Of a stretch of DNA of 64,000 bases, positions 56,950-64,000 are shown piece after piece. Position numbers and translations under genes: made by a program. The DNA comes from Pseudoalteromonas luteoviolacea (lineage in GTDB: Bacteria > Pseudomonadota > Gammaproteobacteria > Enterobacterales > Alteromonadaceae), in the NCBI RefSeq assembly GCF_000814765.1, contig NZ_JWIC01000007.1, forward strand, positions 62,001 to 126,000. The letters run 5' to 3'. The notes under the pieces are model-generated. The model did no database searches. It saw nothing but the letters and a program-made list of their open reading frames with translations, and was not told the origin of the DNA. Each line of letters opens with the position of its first letter. The stretch's first letter is position 1.

Positions 56950-57420
56950 CTATGCAAGTTGCGATTGTAGGTAGTTTTGAATACCGATCTTATCAATTAG
57001 ACCAATTTGTTGCTCTAACCAATATACGTGGTCTTCTTCTGTGTCAAAAAGTAGCTTTTCTAGTACAGCGCGTGATTGGTAATCTTGCTCTTCTTCACAT
57101 GCTTTGATTGCATCTTTAACGCATGCGACTACTTCAAGTTCAAGTGTTAGGTCGTTTTCCATCATCGATTTGACGTCTTGACCAATTAATAAGTCGCGAC
57201 GCTTGGTCATATTTGGTACGCCCTCTAGGAATAGAATGCGTTTAATTAGCCAATCTGCATGCGTTGTTTCTTCTTCCATCTCATGATTCAAGCGCTCATA
57301 TAATTTATCAAGACCCATGTCTTCGTACATACGAGAGTGGATGAAATACTGGTCAATTGCAGCAAGTTCATTTGCCAGTAGTGCATTAAATGCATCGATG
57401 ATTTTTTGTTTACCCTTCAT
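56950..57420 (-). CDS. bfr: Bacterioferritin ferroxidase-type subunit
   Basis: The ATG at 57420 has GAGGAACATCCT ahead of it; longer starts add a non-family tail. The 156-residue protein has all the ferroxidase residues in pattern: LANELAAIDQYFIH, EEETTHADWL (Glu51, His54), ELEVVACV (Glu94) and TEEDHVYWLE (Glu127, His130). The heme Met52 is replaced by Thr. It is the alpha-type subunit, 12 bases upstream of the heme-type gene. A Fur-like box lies upstream. Confidence 0.9.
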   Translation of the reverse strand: MKGKQKIIDAFNALLANELAAIDQYFIHSRMYEDMGLDKLYERLNHEMEEETTHADWLIKRILFLEGVPNMTKRRDLLIGQDVKSMMENDLTLELEVVACVKDAIKACEEEQDYQSRAVLEKLLFDTEEDHVYWLEQQIGLIDKIGIQNYLQSQLA

Positions 57421-57513
57421 AGGATGTTCCTCAAACTCTGACTTTAGGGGGTATTCTATATATGAGAACTTATTTGTCAATAAAAACCCTTTAAAATCAT
57501 AGGTTTAACAATT

Positions 57514-57532
57514 GATTCTTATTCTCATTATC
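57514..57532. promoter_or_regulatory. Fur-like box in front of the bacterioferritin operon
   Basis: On the minus strand GATAATGAGAATAAGAATC is close to the classic 19-base Fur consensus. It lies 94 bases upstream of the first bfr start and could also influence the divergent TPR-like/sodA genes. Confidence 0.7.
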
Positions 57533-57717
57533 GTTGTCTTTTATGCTTTTAACTGAGGTTGTTATTTAAGCAGTATCTATGTTTGGGTTTGATATGGATG
57601 GTATTAGATAAAATAACCACTCGTAAATTATGGTAATAATGCAAATAAAAACAATTTGCATTAAGGTGTTGGTTTTGTTTATAGTTGTCTGGTGTAAAGC
57701 AACCTAAGGGGAGCGTA

Positions 57718-58224
57718 ATGGCCCTAATTGAGCAACCAGAAACTTCAGTTGATACTCCATTGGAGTACGCCCTTGCCCCGTGGCAATACGCTATTAAAAC
57801 TGGTAACGATGCATTCCAGCACGGTCAATTTGATTCGGCCAGAGATAAATATCAAAGTGCTTTAAATCTGGCTGGTCATTTACTTGAGCGCTTTTTAAAA
57901 AGCGAGGCAAGCGATGAGCAATTAACTGCAATTGAACATTGCTGTCCTGCACTGGTGGTCGCAGCTCATAATTTAGCTGATTGCTTTTTAGCATTGTCTA
58001 AGCCTGAGCGAGCTTGCCAACAGCTGATCGAAGTTCATACGGTGATCCTCAACTTAGTAGAAAACGCGTCTATAGAAATCGTTGAAATTGCTTGTCATCA
58101 CTTACATAAAACGCGGCAGGAGTTAATCAATTTTGCGTCCTGTCATCCTCACCTTCCTGAGTTAATTGAACAAGTTAACATAGCAATGGAAGGTGGTTTT
58201 AACCGTCCACATATCGTCCATTAA
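57718..58224 (+). CDS. TPR-like cytosolic protein upstream of sodA
   Basis: The ATG at 57718 has AGGGGA before it; an earlier in-frame start at 57685 has none. The 168-residue helical protein (ALAPWQYAIKTGNDAFQHGQ, then ARDKYQSALNLAGHLLERF) resembles one or two TPR units. It lies 18 bases before sodA, so they are probably one operon. The function is unknown. Confidence 0.65.
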   Translation: MALIEQPETSVDTPLEYALAPWQYAIKTGNDAFQHGQFDSARDKYQSALNLAGHLLERFLKSEASDEQLTAIEHCCPALVVAAHNLADCFLALSKPERACQQLIEVHTVILNLVENASIEIVEIACHHLHKTRQELINFASCHPHLPELIEQVNIAMEGGFNRPHIVH

Positions 58225-58242
58225 AGTAAATGAGGAAAAATC

Positions 58243-58851
58243 ATGGCTTTTACATTGCCACAACTACCGTACGCATATGACGCTCTAGAGCCACATATTG
58301 ATACAAGAACAATGGAAATCCACCATACACTGCACCATCAGACTTATGTTAATAAAGCCAATGCAGCTTTAGAAGGCACTGAGTTCGCTGAGCGTGGTGT
58401 TGAAGACTTGCTTGTTAACATTGAATCTCTGCCTGAAAACCTAAAAGGTGCAGTGAGAGACCATGTTGGTGGTCATCATAACCACAGTTTATTCTGGACC
58501 ATTATGTCGCCAGATGGTGGTGACTTGCATGAAGGGGTACTTTCTAAAGCAATTTCAGATACGTTTGGCAGTTTTGATGTATTCAAAGAGCAGTTTACTG
58601 CTGCGGCTGTCAGTCGTTTTGGTAGTGGTTGGGCTTGGTTAGTTGTTGATGCTGACGGCGAGTTAAAAGTAACAAGCTCTTTAAATCAAGATAGTCCACT
58701 TATGAGCAACCAGACTCCAATTTTAGGTCTAGATGTTTGGGAGCATGCTTATTATCTTAAATATCAAAACCGCCGTCCGGAATACATTGCTGCATTTTAT
58801 AATGTCATTAACTGGGTTGAAGTTGAGAAGCGTTACTTAGACGCTAAATAA
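58243..58851 (+). CDS. sodA: Manganese-type superoxide dismutase
   Basis: The 202-residue protein has [14 protein letters not shown] with metal His, [16 protein letters not shown], and the signature [19 protein letters not shown]. The GGHHNHS.FW pattern, rather than a Gln-containing AAQVWNH, points to a Mn enzyme. It removes superoxide. It is next to iron-storage genes, as is common for the Fur and oxidative stress group. Confidence 0.93.
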   Translation: MAFTLPQLPYAYDALEPHIDTRTMEIHHTLHHQTYVNKANAALEGTEFAERGVEDLLVNIESLPENLKGAVRDHVGGHHNHSLFWTIMSPDGGDLHEGVLSKAISDTFGSFDVFKEQFTAAAVSRFGSGWAWLVVDADGELKVTSSLNQDSPLMSNQTPILGLDVWEHAYYLKYQNRRPEYIAAFYNVINWVEVEKRYLDAK

Positions 58852-58866
58852 CGCAAGCGATTTTTC

Positions 58867-58902
58867 AGTGCCTGGTATAAGCTACATACAAGGCACTTTT
58901 TA
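58867..58902 (+). terminator. Intrinsic terminator of the sodA operon
   Basis: AGTGCCT / AGGCACT with a nested GTAT / ATAC, followed by TTTTTAT, 16 bases after the sodA stop. Confidence 0.78.
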
Positions 58903-59036
58903 TTTGCCTCTCCAGATACCTAAAGACATCAAGAAATCATTTTATTAAACGACATACAGAACAGGGTAAGCTATAGTATTAGTAGCATCAGGCATGCAAC
59001 TGCAATGCTTAAACCTTAAAATGAGCTGTGAGCTAT

Positions 59037-59822
59037 ATGCGTCTGTTAGCGCTTTTAATTGTATTATTGTGGTCTTCATCATCATATGCTACAACCTTTA
59101 TCACTTTGTGCTACGAAGACAAAAATATCCCTCCCTTTTTTCTTGGTAGTGGGTTTGAAGTACCGAGTCATCGACCAGGTGCCACGATAGAGATTTTACG
59201 AGGGCTTGAGAGCAAAGTTCAAAATGTGCGTTTTAACTTTGTGCGCAAACCTTGGCGAAGGTGCCTACATGATATCCAAAAAAATAAAGTAGATGCTGTC
59301 GTCGCTTCGTATCGCTCTGAAAGAGCATCCTTTCTCAATTTTCCGATAAATGCCCAAGGTGACGTTGACGAAAGTCTCGCTATAAGCATGTTGGGAACGT
59401 GTTTGGTCGGGCAGCAAGGCCTTGCTCAAGACGTGGCGAATAATAACTATCCGATCAGTTTGGCTGTACCTCGTGGGTATGCTGTCTTACACGCTTTGCA
59501 TCAGGATTTGTATCGTGTCATTCAAACTGATTCACAAGATGATGCTTATCAGCTTGTGTTGAAAGGATTAGTTGATGGGGCGTTAGGGTTATGCCAAGTT
59601 TATAACGAGCAAGTGTCTGGCTTTCCATATAGCGACGCACTTGAACCTGTATTCCCTCCTATTGATATTAGTTATGGATATTTGGCTTTGTCGAAGGCGT
59701 TTTTACTGCAAAGTCCTGATGTTGCCCAGACACTTTGGCAAGAGTTAGGAGTAATGCCATTGCATGAGTACTATTTAGATTATGTCAACAACCCGGTTAA
59801 TCATAAAATTCCAAGATATTGA
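59037..59822 (+). CDS. Periplasmic solute-binding-like protein (SBP family 3 style)
   Basis: The start is ATG 59037 or GTG 59028. The 261-residue protein has a signal peptide (MRLLALLIVLLWSSSSYA) and a bilobed binding-protein pattern (VRKPWRRCLHDIQKNKVDAVVASYRSE). No transporter gene is adjacent, so it may be a free sensor-type binding protein. The ligand is unknown. Confidence 0.7.
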   Translation: MRLLALLIVLLWSSSSYATTFITLCYEDKNIPPFFLGSGFEVPSHRPGATIEILRGLESKVQNVRFNFVRKPWRRCLHDIQKNKVDAVVASYRSERASFLNFPINAQGDVDESLAISMLGTCLVGQQGLAQDVANNNYPISLAVPRGYAVLHALHQDLYRVIQTDSQDDAYQLVLKGLVDGALGLCQVYNEQVSGFPYSDALEPVFPPIDISYGYLALSKAFLLQSPDVAQTLWQELGVMPLHEYYLDYVNNPVNHKIPRY

Positions 59823-59885
59823 TTATGGTCAGAATAGGTAAGTTTCTGTAGACTTACGCACACTCGAAACTTTCATTTTACACCT

Positions 59886-60467
59886 ATGGCACAACTTTAT
59901 TTCTATTACTCAGCAATGAATGCGGGTAAATCTACGACTTTATTGCAATCGGCATTTAATTACCGTGAGCGAGGCATGACGCCTTTTATTCTAACGGCTG
60001 CCATAGACAATCGTTCAGGTGTTGGCAAAGTTGCATCTCGAATTGGTCTAGAAGCTGATGCAAGTACATTTGAGCCGACGACGAATGTATTTGAGCTTGT
60101 AAATAATGAACACCAAATGCAAAAATTAGATTGTATCTTGGTGGACGAAAGCCAGTTTTTATCTAAAGAGCAAGTTTCTGAATTAACCGATGTTGTTGAC
60201 TCTTTAGGTATCCCGGTACTGTGTTATGGGTTGAGAACAGATTTTAGAGGTGAGTTATTTGAAGGGGCTCAATATTTATTGGCTTGGGCAGATAAGCTAA
60301 TAGAACTAAAAACAGTATGTCACTGTGGTCGAAAGGCGAACCACGTATTGCGTTTAGATGAGCAGGGTAATGCTATTGCTGACGGCGATCAGGTCGAAAT
60401 TGGCGGTAATGATCGCTACGTCTCGGTTTGTAGAAAGCATTATAAAACAGAACTTAATAGGTTGTAA
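59886..60467 (+). CDS. tdk: Thymidine kinase
   Basis: The 193-residue protein has the P-loop [11 protein letters not shown] (about 9-19), the DESQFL motif (about 88-93) and a zinc-ribbon pair (CHCGRKA, VCRKH). It phosphorylates thymidine with ATP in the salvage pathway. The length fits the type II enzyme. Confidence 0.93.
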   Translation: MAQLYFYYSAMNAGKSTTLLQSAFNYRERGMTPFILTAAIDNRSGVGKVASRIGLEADASTFEPTTNVFELVNNEHQMQKLDCILVDESQFLSKEQVSELTDVVDSLGIPVLCYGLRTDFRGELFEGAQYLLAWADKLIELKTVCHCGRKANHVLRLDEQGNAIADGDQVEIGGNDRYVSVCRKHYKTELNRL

Positions 60468-60519
60468 TTTTAACTTTTTTTGCCATGCTTAAGGCTATCA
60501 ATACAGACAATTGGTAGCC

Positions 60520-61860
60520 ATGCCTAACTCAACTTTTTCTTTTCTTGCAAGCGAGTCTGCGCAAACAACTCAGACATCTCAGCTTCCTCCATGGAAAGTA
60601 CTCGTCGTCGACGATGAGCCTGAAATACATGATGTGACGATCATGGCTTTATCAAAATTTACCTACGAAGGCAGAGAGCTGTCATTTTTACATGCATACT
60701 CTAAAGCTGAAGCAATGAAGCATATGCAATCTGATCCTGAAATATGTGTTGTTCTACTCGATGTAATTATGGAAACAGACAACGCGGGCCTTGAATGTGT
60801 TCGCCAAATTAGGCAAGAGCTTAATAATCATGATGTGCGCATTATTTTGAGAACAGGGCAACCCAGTACGATTCCAGAACACGAAGTGATGCTCAAATAT
60901 GATATTAATGACTACAAAAATAAAGTAGATCTGACAAAGTCCCGTTTATATATCACGATGACAAGCGCCTTGCGGGCTTTTCGTGATATCAAAAAGCAAT
61001 CAGAATTAGCGCGTGAATTAAAAGAGCTAAATGAAACTCTAGAAGAAAAGGTAGAGAAGCGAACGGCTGAACTGGTTGCGTCTAACCGTTCTCTTAGAGA
61101 AGCGAAAGACAAGATTATTAGACAGCAGGCAACATTAGTACAATCTGAAAAAATGGCGTCTGTAGGCTATTTAGCCGCAGGTATGGCTCACGAGATCAAT
61201 AACCCACTGGGAGCATTGAAATGTAACTTTGCGGTTTTAAAGGATTATATTGATTCTTTATTCGAAAAAGTTGAGGGCTTTGGAGAAAATCAGCTAGTCA
61301 GTGACTTTACTGATATAGGTGAATTGCTCGAAGACAATGCAATTGATTTAAATAGAATTGAACGCATAGTTGCGGCGCTGTCGGTGTTTAATGGTGTATC
61401 TGATGAACAGCCTAGGGAATATGATTTAAATGAGATACTCACGACGTTTTGTAGTGAGATAACCGACCAAAAGATATATGAAAGCACTCATGATAAAAGT
61501 GTTCAGGTTATGTGTTGTAGAGAGCAGCTGCTGAAAGTTTTTGAAGCTTTATACCTCAACGCAAAAGAGTCGGGATCGGAGATAAGTGATGTCAAAATAA
61601 CAGCCAGCAAAAATGCAGGGATTGTACGTATTGTGTTCGAAGACACAGGCTGCGGGATCGAGCCAGATAAACTAACACGAATATTTGACCCTTTTTACAC
61701 CACTAAGCCTGTTGGCTCCAATGTTGGCTTGGGGCTGACGATTGCCTTAATGATGGCTAAAAACCAAGGAGGGGATATTATTGTGGCGTCAAAGCTTGGT
61801 ATTGGCAGCCAGTTTGAAATTCAACTTCCTGCCGCTGAAGTTGATTCGTCTTTTGACTAA
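60520..61860 (+). CDS. Response-regulator/histidine-kinase fusion
   Basis: The ATG at 60520 follows a TTG at 60511 that is less likely. The 446-residue protein has an N-terminal receiver (VLVVDDEPEIHD, Asp in VVLLDVIME), coiled coil at about 165-215, HisKA-like MAHEINNPLGALK (about 224-236) and HATPase_c ending FDPFYTTKPVGSN and GLGLTIALM. The receiver-first order suggests control by another kinase, such as the one downstream. No membrane helix is seen. Confidence 0.88.
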   Translation: MPNSTFSFLASESAQTTQTSQLPPWKVLVVDDEPEIHDVTIMALSKFTYEGRELSFLHAYSKAEAMKHMQSDPEICVVLLDVIMETDNAGLECVRQIRQELNNHDVRIILRTGQPSTIPEHEVMLKYDINDYKNKVDLTKSRLYITMTSALRAFRDIKKQSELARELKELNETLEEKVEKRTAELVASNRSLREAKDKIIRQQATLVQSEKMASVGYLAAGMAHEINNPLGALKCNFAVLKDYIDSLFEKVEGFGENQLVSDFTDIGELLEDNAIDLNRIERIVAALSVFNGVSDEQPREYDLNEILTTFCSEITDQKIYESTHDKSVQVMCCREQLLKVFEALYLNAKESGSEISDVKITASKNAGIVRIVFEDTGCGIEPDKLTRIFDPFYTTKPVGSNVGLGLTIALMMAKNQGGDIIVASKLGIGSQFEIQLPAAEVDSSFD

Positions 61861-61967
61861 GTGCTGGGGAATAAGCACAACCTGCTTAATTCAAATAATC
61901 AGGGTTTACTCCTATATTTATTCCAATTGGTGAAATAATTTTAGACTGAAGCGCATATGGAGCTGCT

Positions 61968-64000
61968 ATGTCTCGGACAAGATGTGCAAATTTAGAGAAT
62001 GAACTGAAAAGATTACGATCTGAGCTTGAGCAAGTTACCTTTGAACGAGATAAATACAAAAAGCTATTCGATGTGTCCGGTGATGCGCTTTCTATTGTTG
62101 ATCTTCAGTCTGGGACATTCGTTGAGTGCAATACTGCGGCGATTGAAATGCATGGGATCAATAGTAAGGAAGCGTTTTTGCAACTGACTCCTGCTGACAT
62201 CTCACCAAAGCATCAGCCATGTGGTCAATCATCTGAACAGTTAGCGAAGCAATATATTGAGAAAACGCAGCAGGAGGGAGCTCAGCTATTCCAATGGACC
62301 CATTGCCGCCCCGATGGTTCGACTTTTCCTTGTTTAGTATCTTTAACATCCGTGCAATTTCACGGTGAGGAACTTATTCTCGCAATCGGAAGAGACATCA
62401 CAGAAATAGTGCAAGCCCAACAAAAACTTGATGAAGCGCATTCGGATATTAAGCACTATCAGAAGGCATATCAGAGAGAGAAAGAAAAATTTGAGCACTT
62501 TGTTAATTTGGCACCCGTCGGCATTGCCATTAATTTTATGCAAGATGGTAGCTTTGATTATGTCAATCAGGAGTTCGGTAACATTACGGGGTATTCTGTC
62601 GAAGAGCTGAATCAAATGGACTATTGGCAATTGACGCCGAAAAAATATGAACAGCAGGAGTATAAACAGCTTGAAGACTTGAAAATGAGAGGGCGATATG
62701 GACCTTATGCAAAGGAGTATATTCATAAATCTGGCAAGGTATTTCCAGTCTTATTATCAGGTATCAAAATTACAGATAGCGATGAAATAGATTTTATCTG
62801 GTCTGTGGTTCAAGACACTACGCGCCAAAAGGAAGTCGAAGCACAAATTCAGAAAGCGAAAGATGAAGCCGATTCTTTTGCTATTAGGATGCAGCTTGCG
62901 AATGACTCAGCTGAGATTGGCGTTTGGGAATGGGATTTAATTTCCAATGAGCTTATTTGGGATGATTGGATGTTTAAGCTATATGGTGTAACGGCAGGGC
63001 AGTTTTCTGGTGTGTATGAAGCTTGGGAAAATAGTGTACACCCTGATGATCTCGAATTTGTACGTTCTAAACTGGCTTCAGCTGTACAAGGTGAAGGCGT
63101 TTATGATCCGGAGTTTAGAGTTGTGCACCCAAATGGTGATATAAGGACTATGAAAGCCAGTGCCGAAATCATTAAAGATAAATTGGGTGTGCCAATTAAA
63201 GTCATTGGTGTAAATTATGATGTAACAGACAAGGTTGCCGTTATTGAGAAACTTGCTGCAGCTAAGCTAGCTGCAGAAAATTCAGTGAAAGCTAAAAGCG
63301 ATTTTTTGGCAAACATGAGTCATGAAATCCGAACACCTATGAATGCTATTTTAGGTGGGCTTCAGTTATTGCAAAGTGCAGAGTTGGACTCAGATAACAG
63401 AAAGACGCTGGCTAACGCCGCTTTTTCAGCTCAAAGTTTGCTTACAATTATCAATGATATTTTGGATTACTCAAAAATAGAATCCAATAAACTTGAGCTT
63501 GAGAATGCGCCCATTTCATTTGCGGATATATTGGATTCTGTAAAATACGATTTAGATGCATTGATCAGTAATAAAGGGCTCGAGTTTGCCATCATTATTG
63601 ATAAGCAATTTAAGGACCAGTGGCTTGGGGATTTGGTTAGAGTCAAACAGATATTACTGAACCTTGCTTCAAATGCCGTAAAGTTTACGGAGAGTGGATC
63701 TGTAAACATACACTTAGCTGAAACGGTACTGAATGAAAAAGCAGCTGTGATTGTTGAGGTTTGTGATACTGGTATTGGCATGAACGCGGAGGCTCAAAAT
63801 TGTATCTTTGATCGCTTTGCGCAAGCGGATACGTCAACAACCAGAAAGTATGGCGGTACAGGGCTTGGTATGTCCATTACAGCGAGTTTAGTTAAGCTTA
63901 TGCAAGGCAGTATTGAACTCAGCAGCGAGCAAGGAAAAGGCACACATATCCGCGTTATCTTACCAATTGATAAAAATACTCAAGCGTCGAGAACACCCCC
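61968..64000 (+). CDS. Multi-PAS hybrid-type histidine kinase (3' end outside window)
   Basis: The ATG at 61968 has GGAG before it. The frame is open to the edge (677 codons). Domains in order: coiled coil, PAS at about 35-145 (VSGDALSIVDLQSG), PAS at about 180-290 (APVGIAINFM), PAS at about 310-425 (EIGVWEWDLISNEL), HisKA with [15 protein letters not shown] (about 449-463), HATPase_c (DTGIGMNAEAQ, GGTGLGMSI). No membrane helix is seen. A C-terminal receiver is likely but not visible. Confidence 0.87.
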   Translation, partial: MSRTRCANLENELKRLRSELEQVTFERDKYKKLFDVSGDALSIVDLQSGTFVECNTAAIEMHGINSKEAFLQLTPADISPKHQPCGQSSEQLAKQYIEKTQQEGAQLFQWTHCRPDGSTFPCLVSLTSVQFHGEELILAIGRDITEIVQAQQKLDEAHSDIKHYQKAYQREKEKFEHFVNLAPVGIAINFMQDGSFDYVNQEFGNITGYSVEELNQMDYWQLTPKKYEQQEYKQLEDLKMRGRYGPYAKEYIHKSGKVFPVLLSGIKITDSDEIDFIWSVVQDTTRQKEVEAQIQKAKDEADSFAIRMQLANDSAEIGVWEWDLISNELIWDDWMFKLYGVTAGQFSGVYEAWENSVHPDDLEFVRSKLASAVQGEGVYDPEFRVVHPNGDIRTMKASAEIIKDKLGVPIKVIGVNYDVTDKVAVIEKLAAAKLAAENSVKAKSDFLANMSHEIRTPMNAILGGLQLLQSAELDSDNRKTLANAAFSAQSLLTIINDILDYSKIESNKLELENAPISFADILDSVKYDLDALISNKGLEFAIIIDKQFKDQWLGDLVRVKQILLNLASNAVKFTESGSVNIHLAETVLNEKAAVIVEVCDTGIGMNAEAQNCIFDRFAQADTSTTRKYGGTGLGMSITASLVKLMQGSIELSSEQGKGTHIRVILPIDKNTQASRTP

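Overview
The window reads as a chromosomal segment of a marine gammaproteobacterium of the Pseudoalteromonas/Alteromonadales type. This rests on the AT-rich sequence, the style of the trehalose, TonB and LacI genes, the many hybrid histidine kinases, and the Fur- and Zur-like boxes. It is inferred from protein and site style only; no rRNA or tRNA gene was seen.

Region 1 (1-14.6 kb) is a DNA phosphorothioation (Dnd) defence island. On the plus strand lie the end of a DptH-like restriction ATPase, a ParB/Srx-fold protein and a two-helix K+-channel-like protein. Convergent to them is dndB-C-D-E on the minus strand. Diverging from dndB is dndA (cysteine desulfurase), overlapped by an Mrr-type nuclease. 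A Dnd-associated methyltransferase with a 58-residue HTH-like protein closes the island. The ParB-channel pair downstream of dptH is the most unusual part of the window.

Region 2 (14.6-20.7 kb) is a decay and repeat zone. It holds a dead IS1111-type element sitting in the loop of a REP-like palindrome, two families of REP-like repeats, a GIY-YIG protein flanked by one family, and an amidohydrolase pseudogene with several lesions.

Region 3 (19-39 kb) is mostly ordinary chromosome: LysR regulator, dGTPase, a 932-residue Sel1-repeat lipoprotein, a broken UPF0149-like gene, a BLUF photoreceptor next to an EAL protein, a hybrid kinase, threonine aldolase, two tandem outer-membrane barrels, an amino-acid racemase and a secreted phospholipase C.

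Region 4 (39-46 kb) is a trehalose regulon: TonB receptor, LacI regulator, MFS transporter and GH37 trehalase, with two matching LacI-type palindromes. Region 5 (46-58.9 kb) concerns metals and redox: a Zur-boxed AztD-like zinc lipoprotein, WD40 lipoproteins, a NERD membrane protein, a CDF exporter, a large hybrid kinase, Bfd, two complementary bacterioferritin subunits and Mn-SOD. Region 6 (59-64 kb) holds a periplasmic binding protein, thymidine kinase and two more kinases, the last cut by the window edge.

A caution for the reader: at least six genes are broken by single-base frameshifts that nearly all go the same way (one base missing, usually at a short A, T or G run). Some of these may be sequencing indels rather than real mutations.
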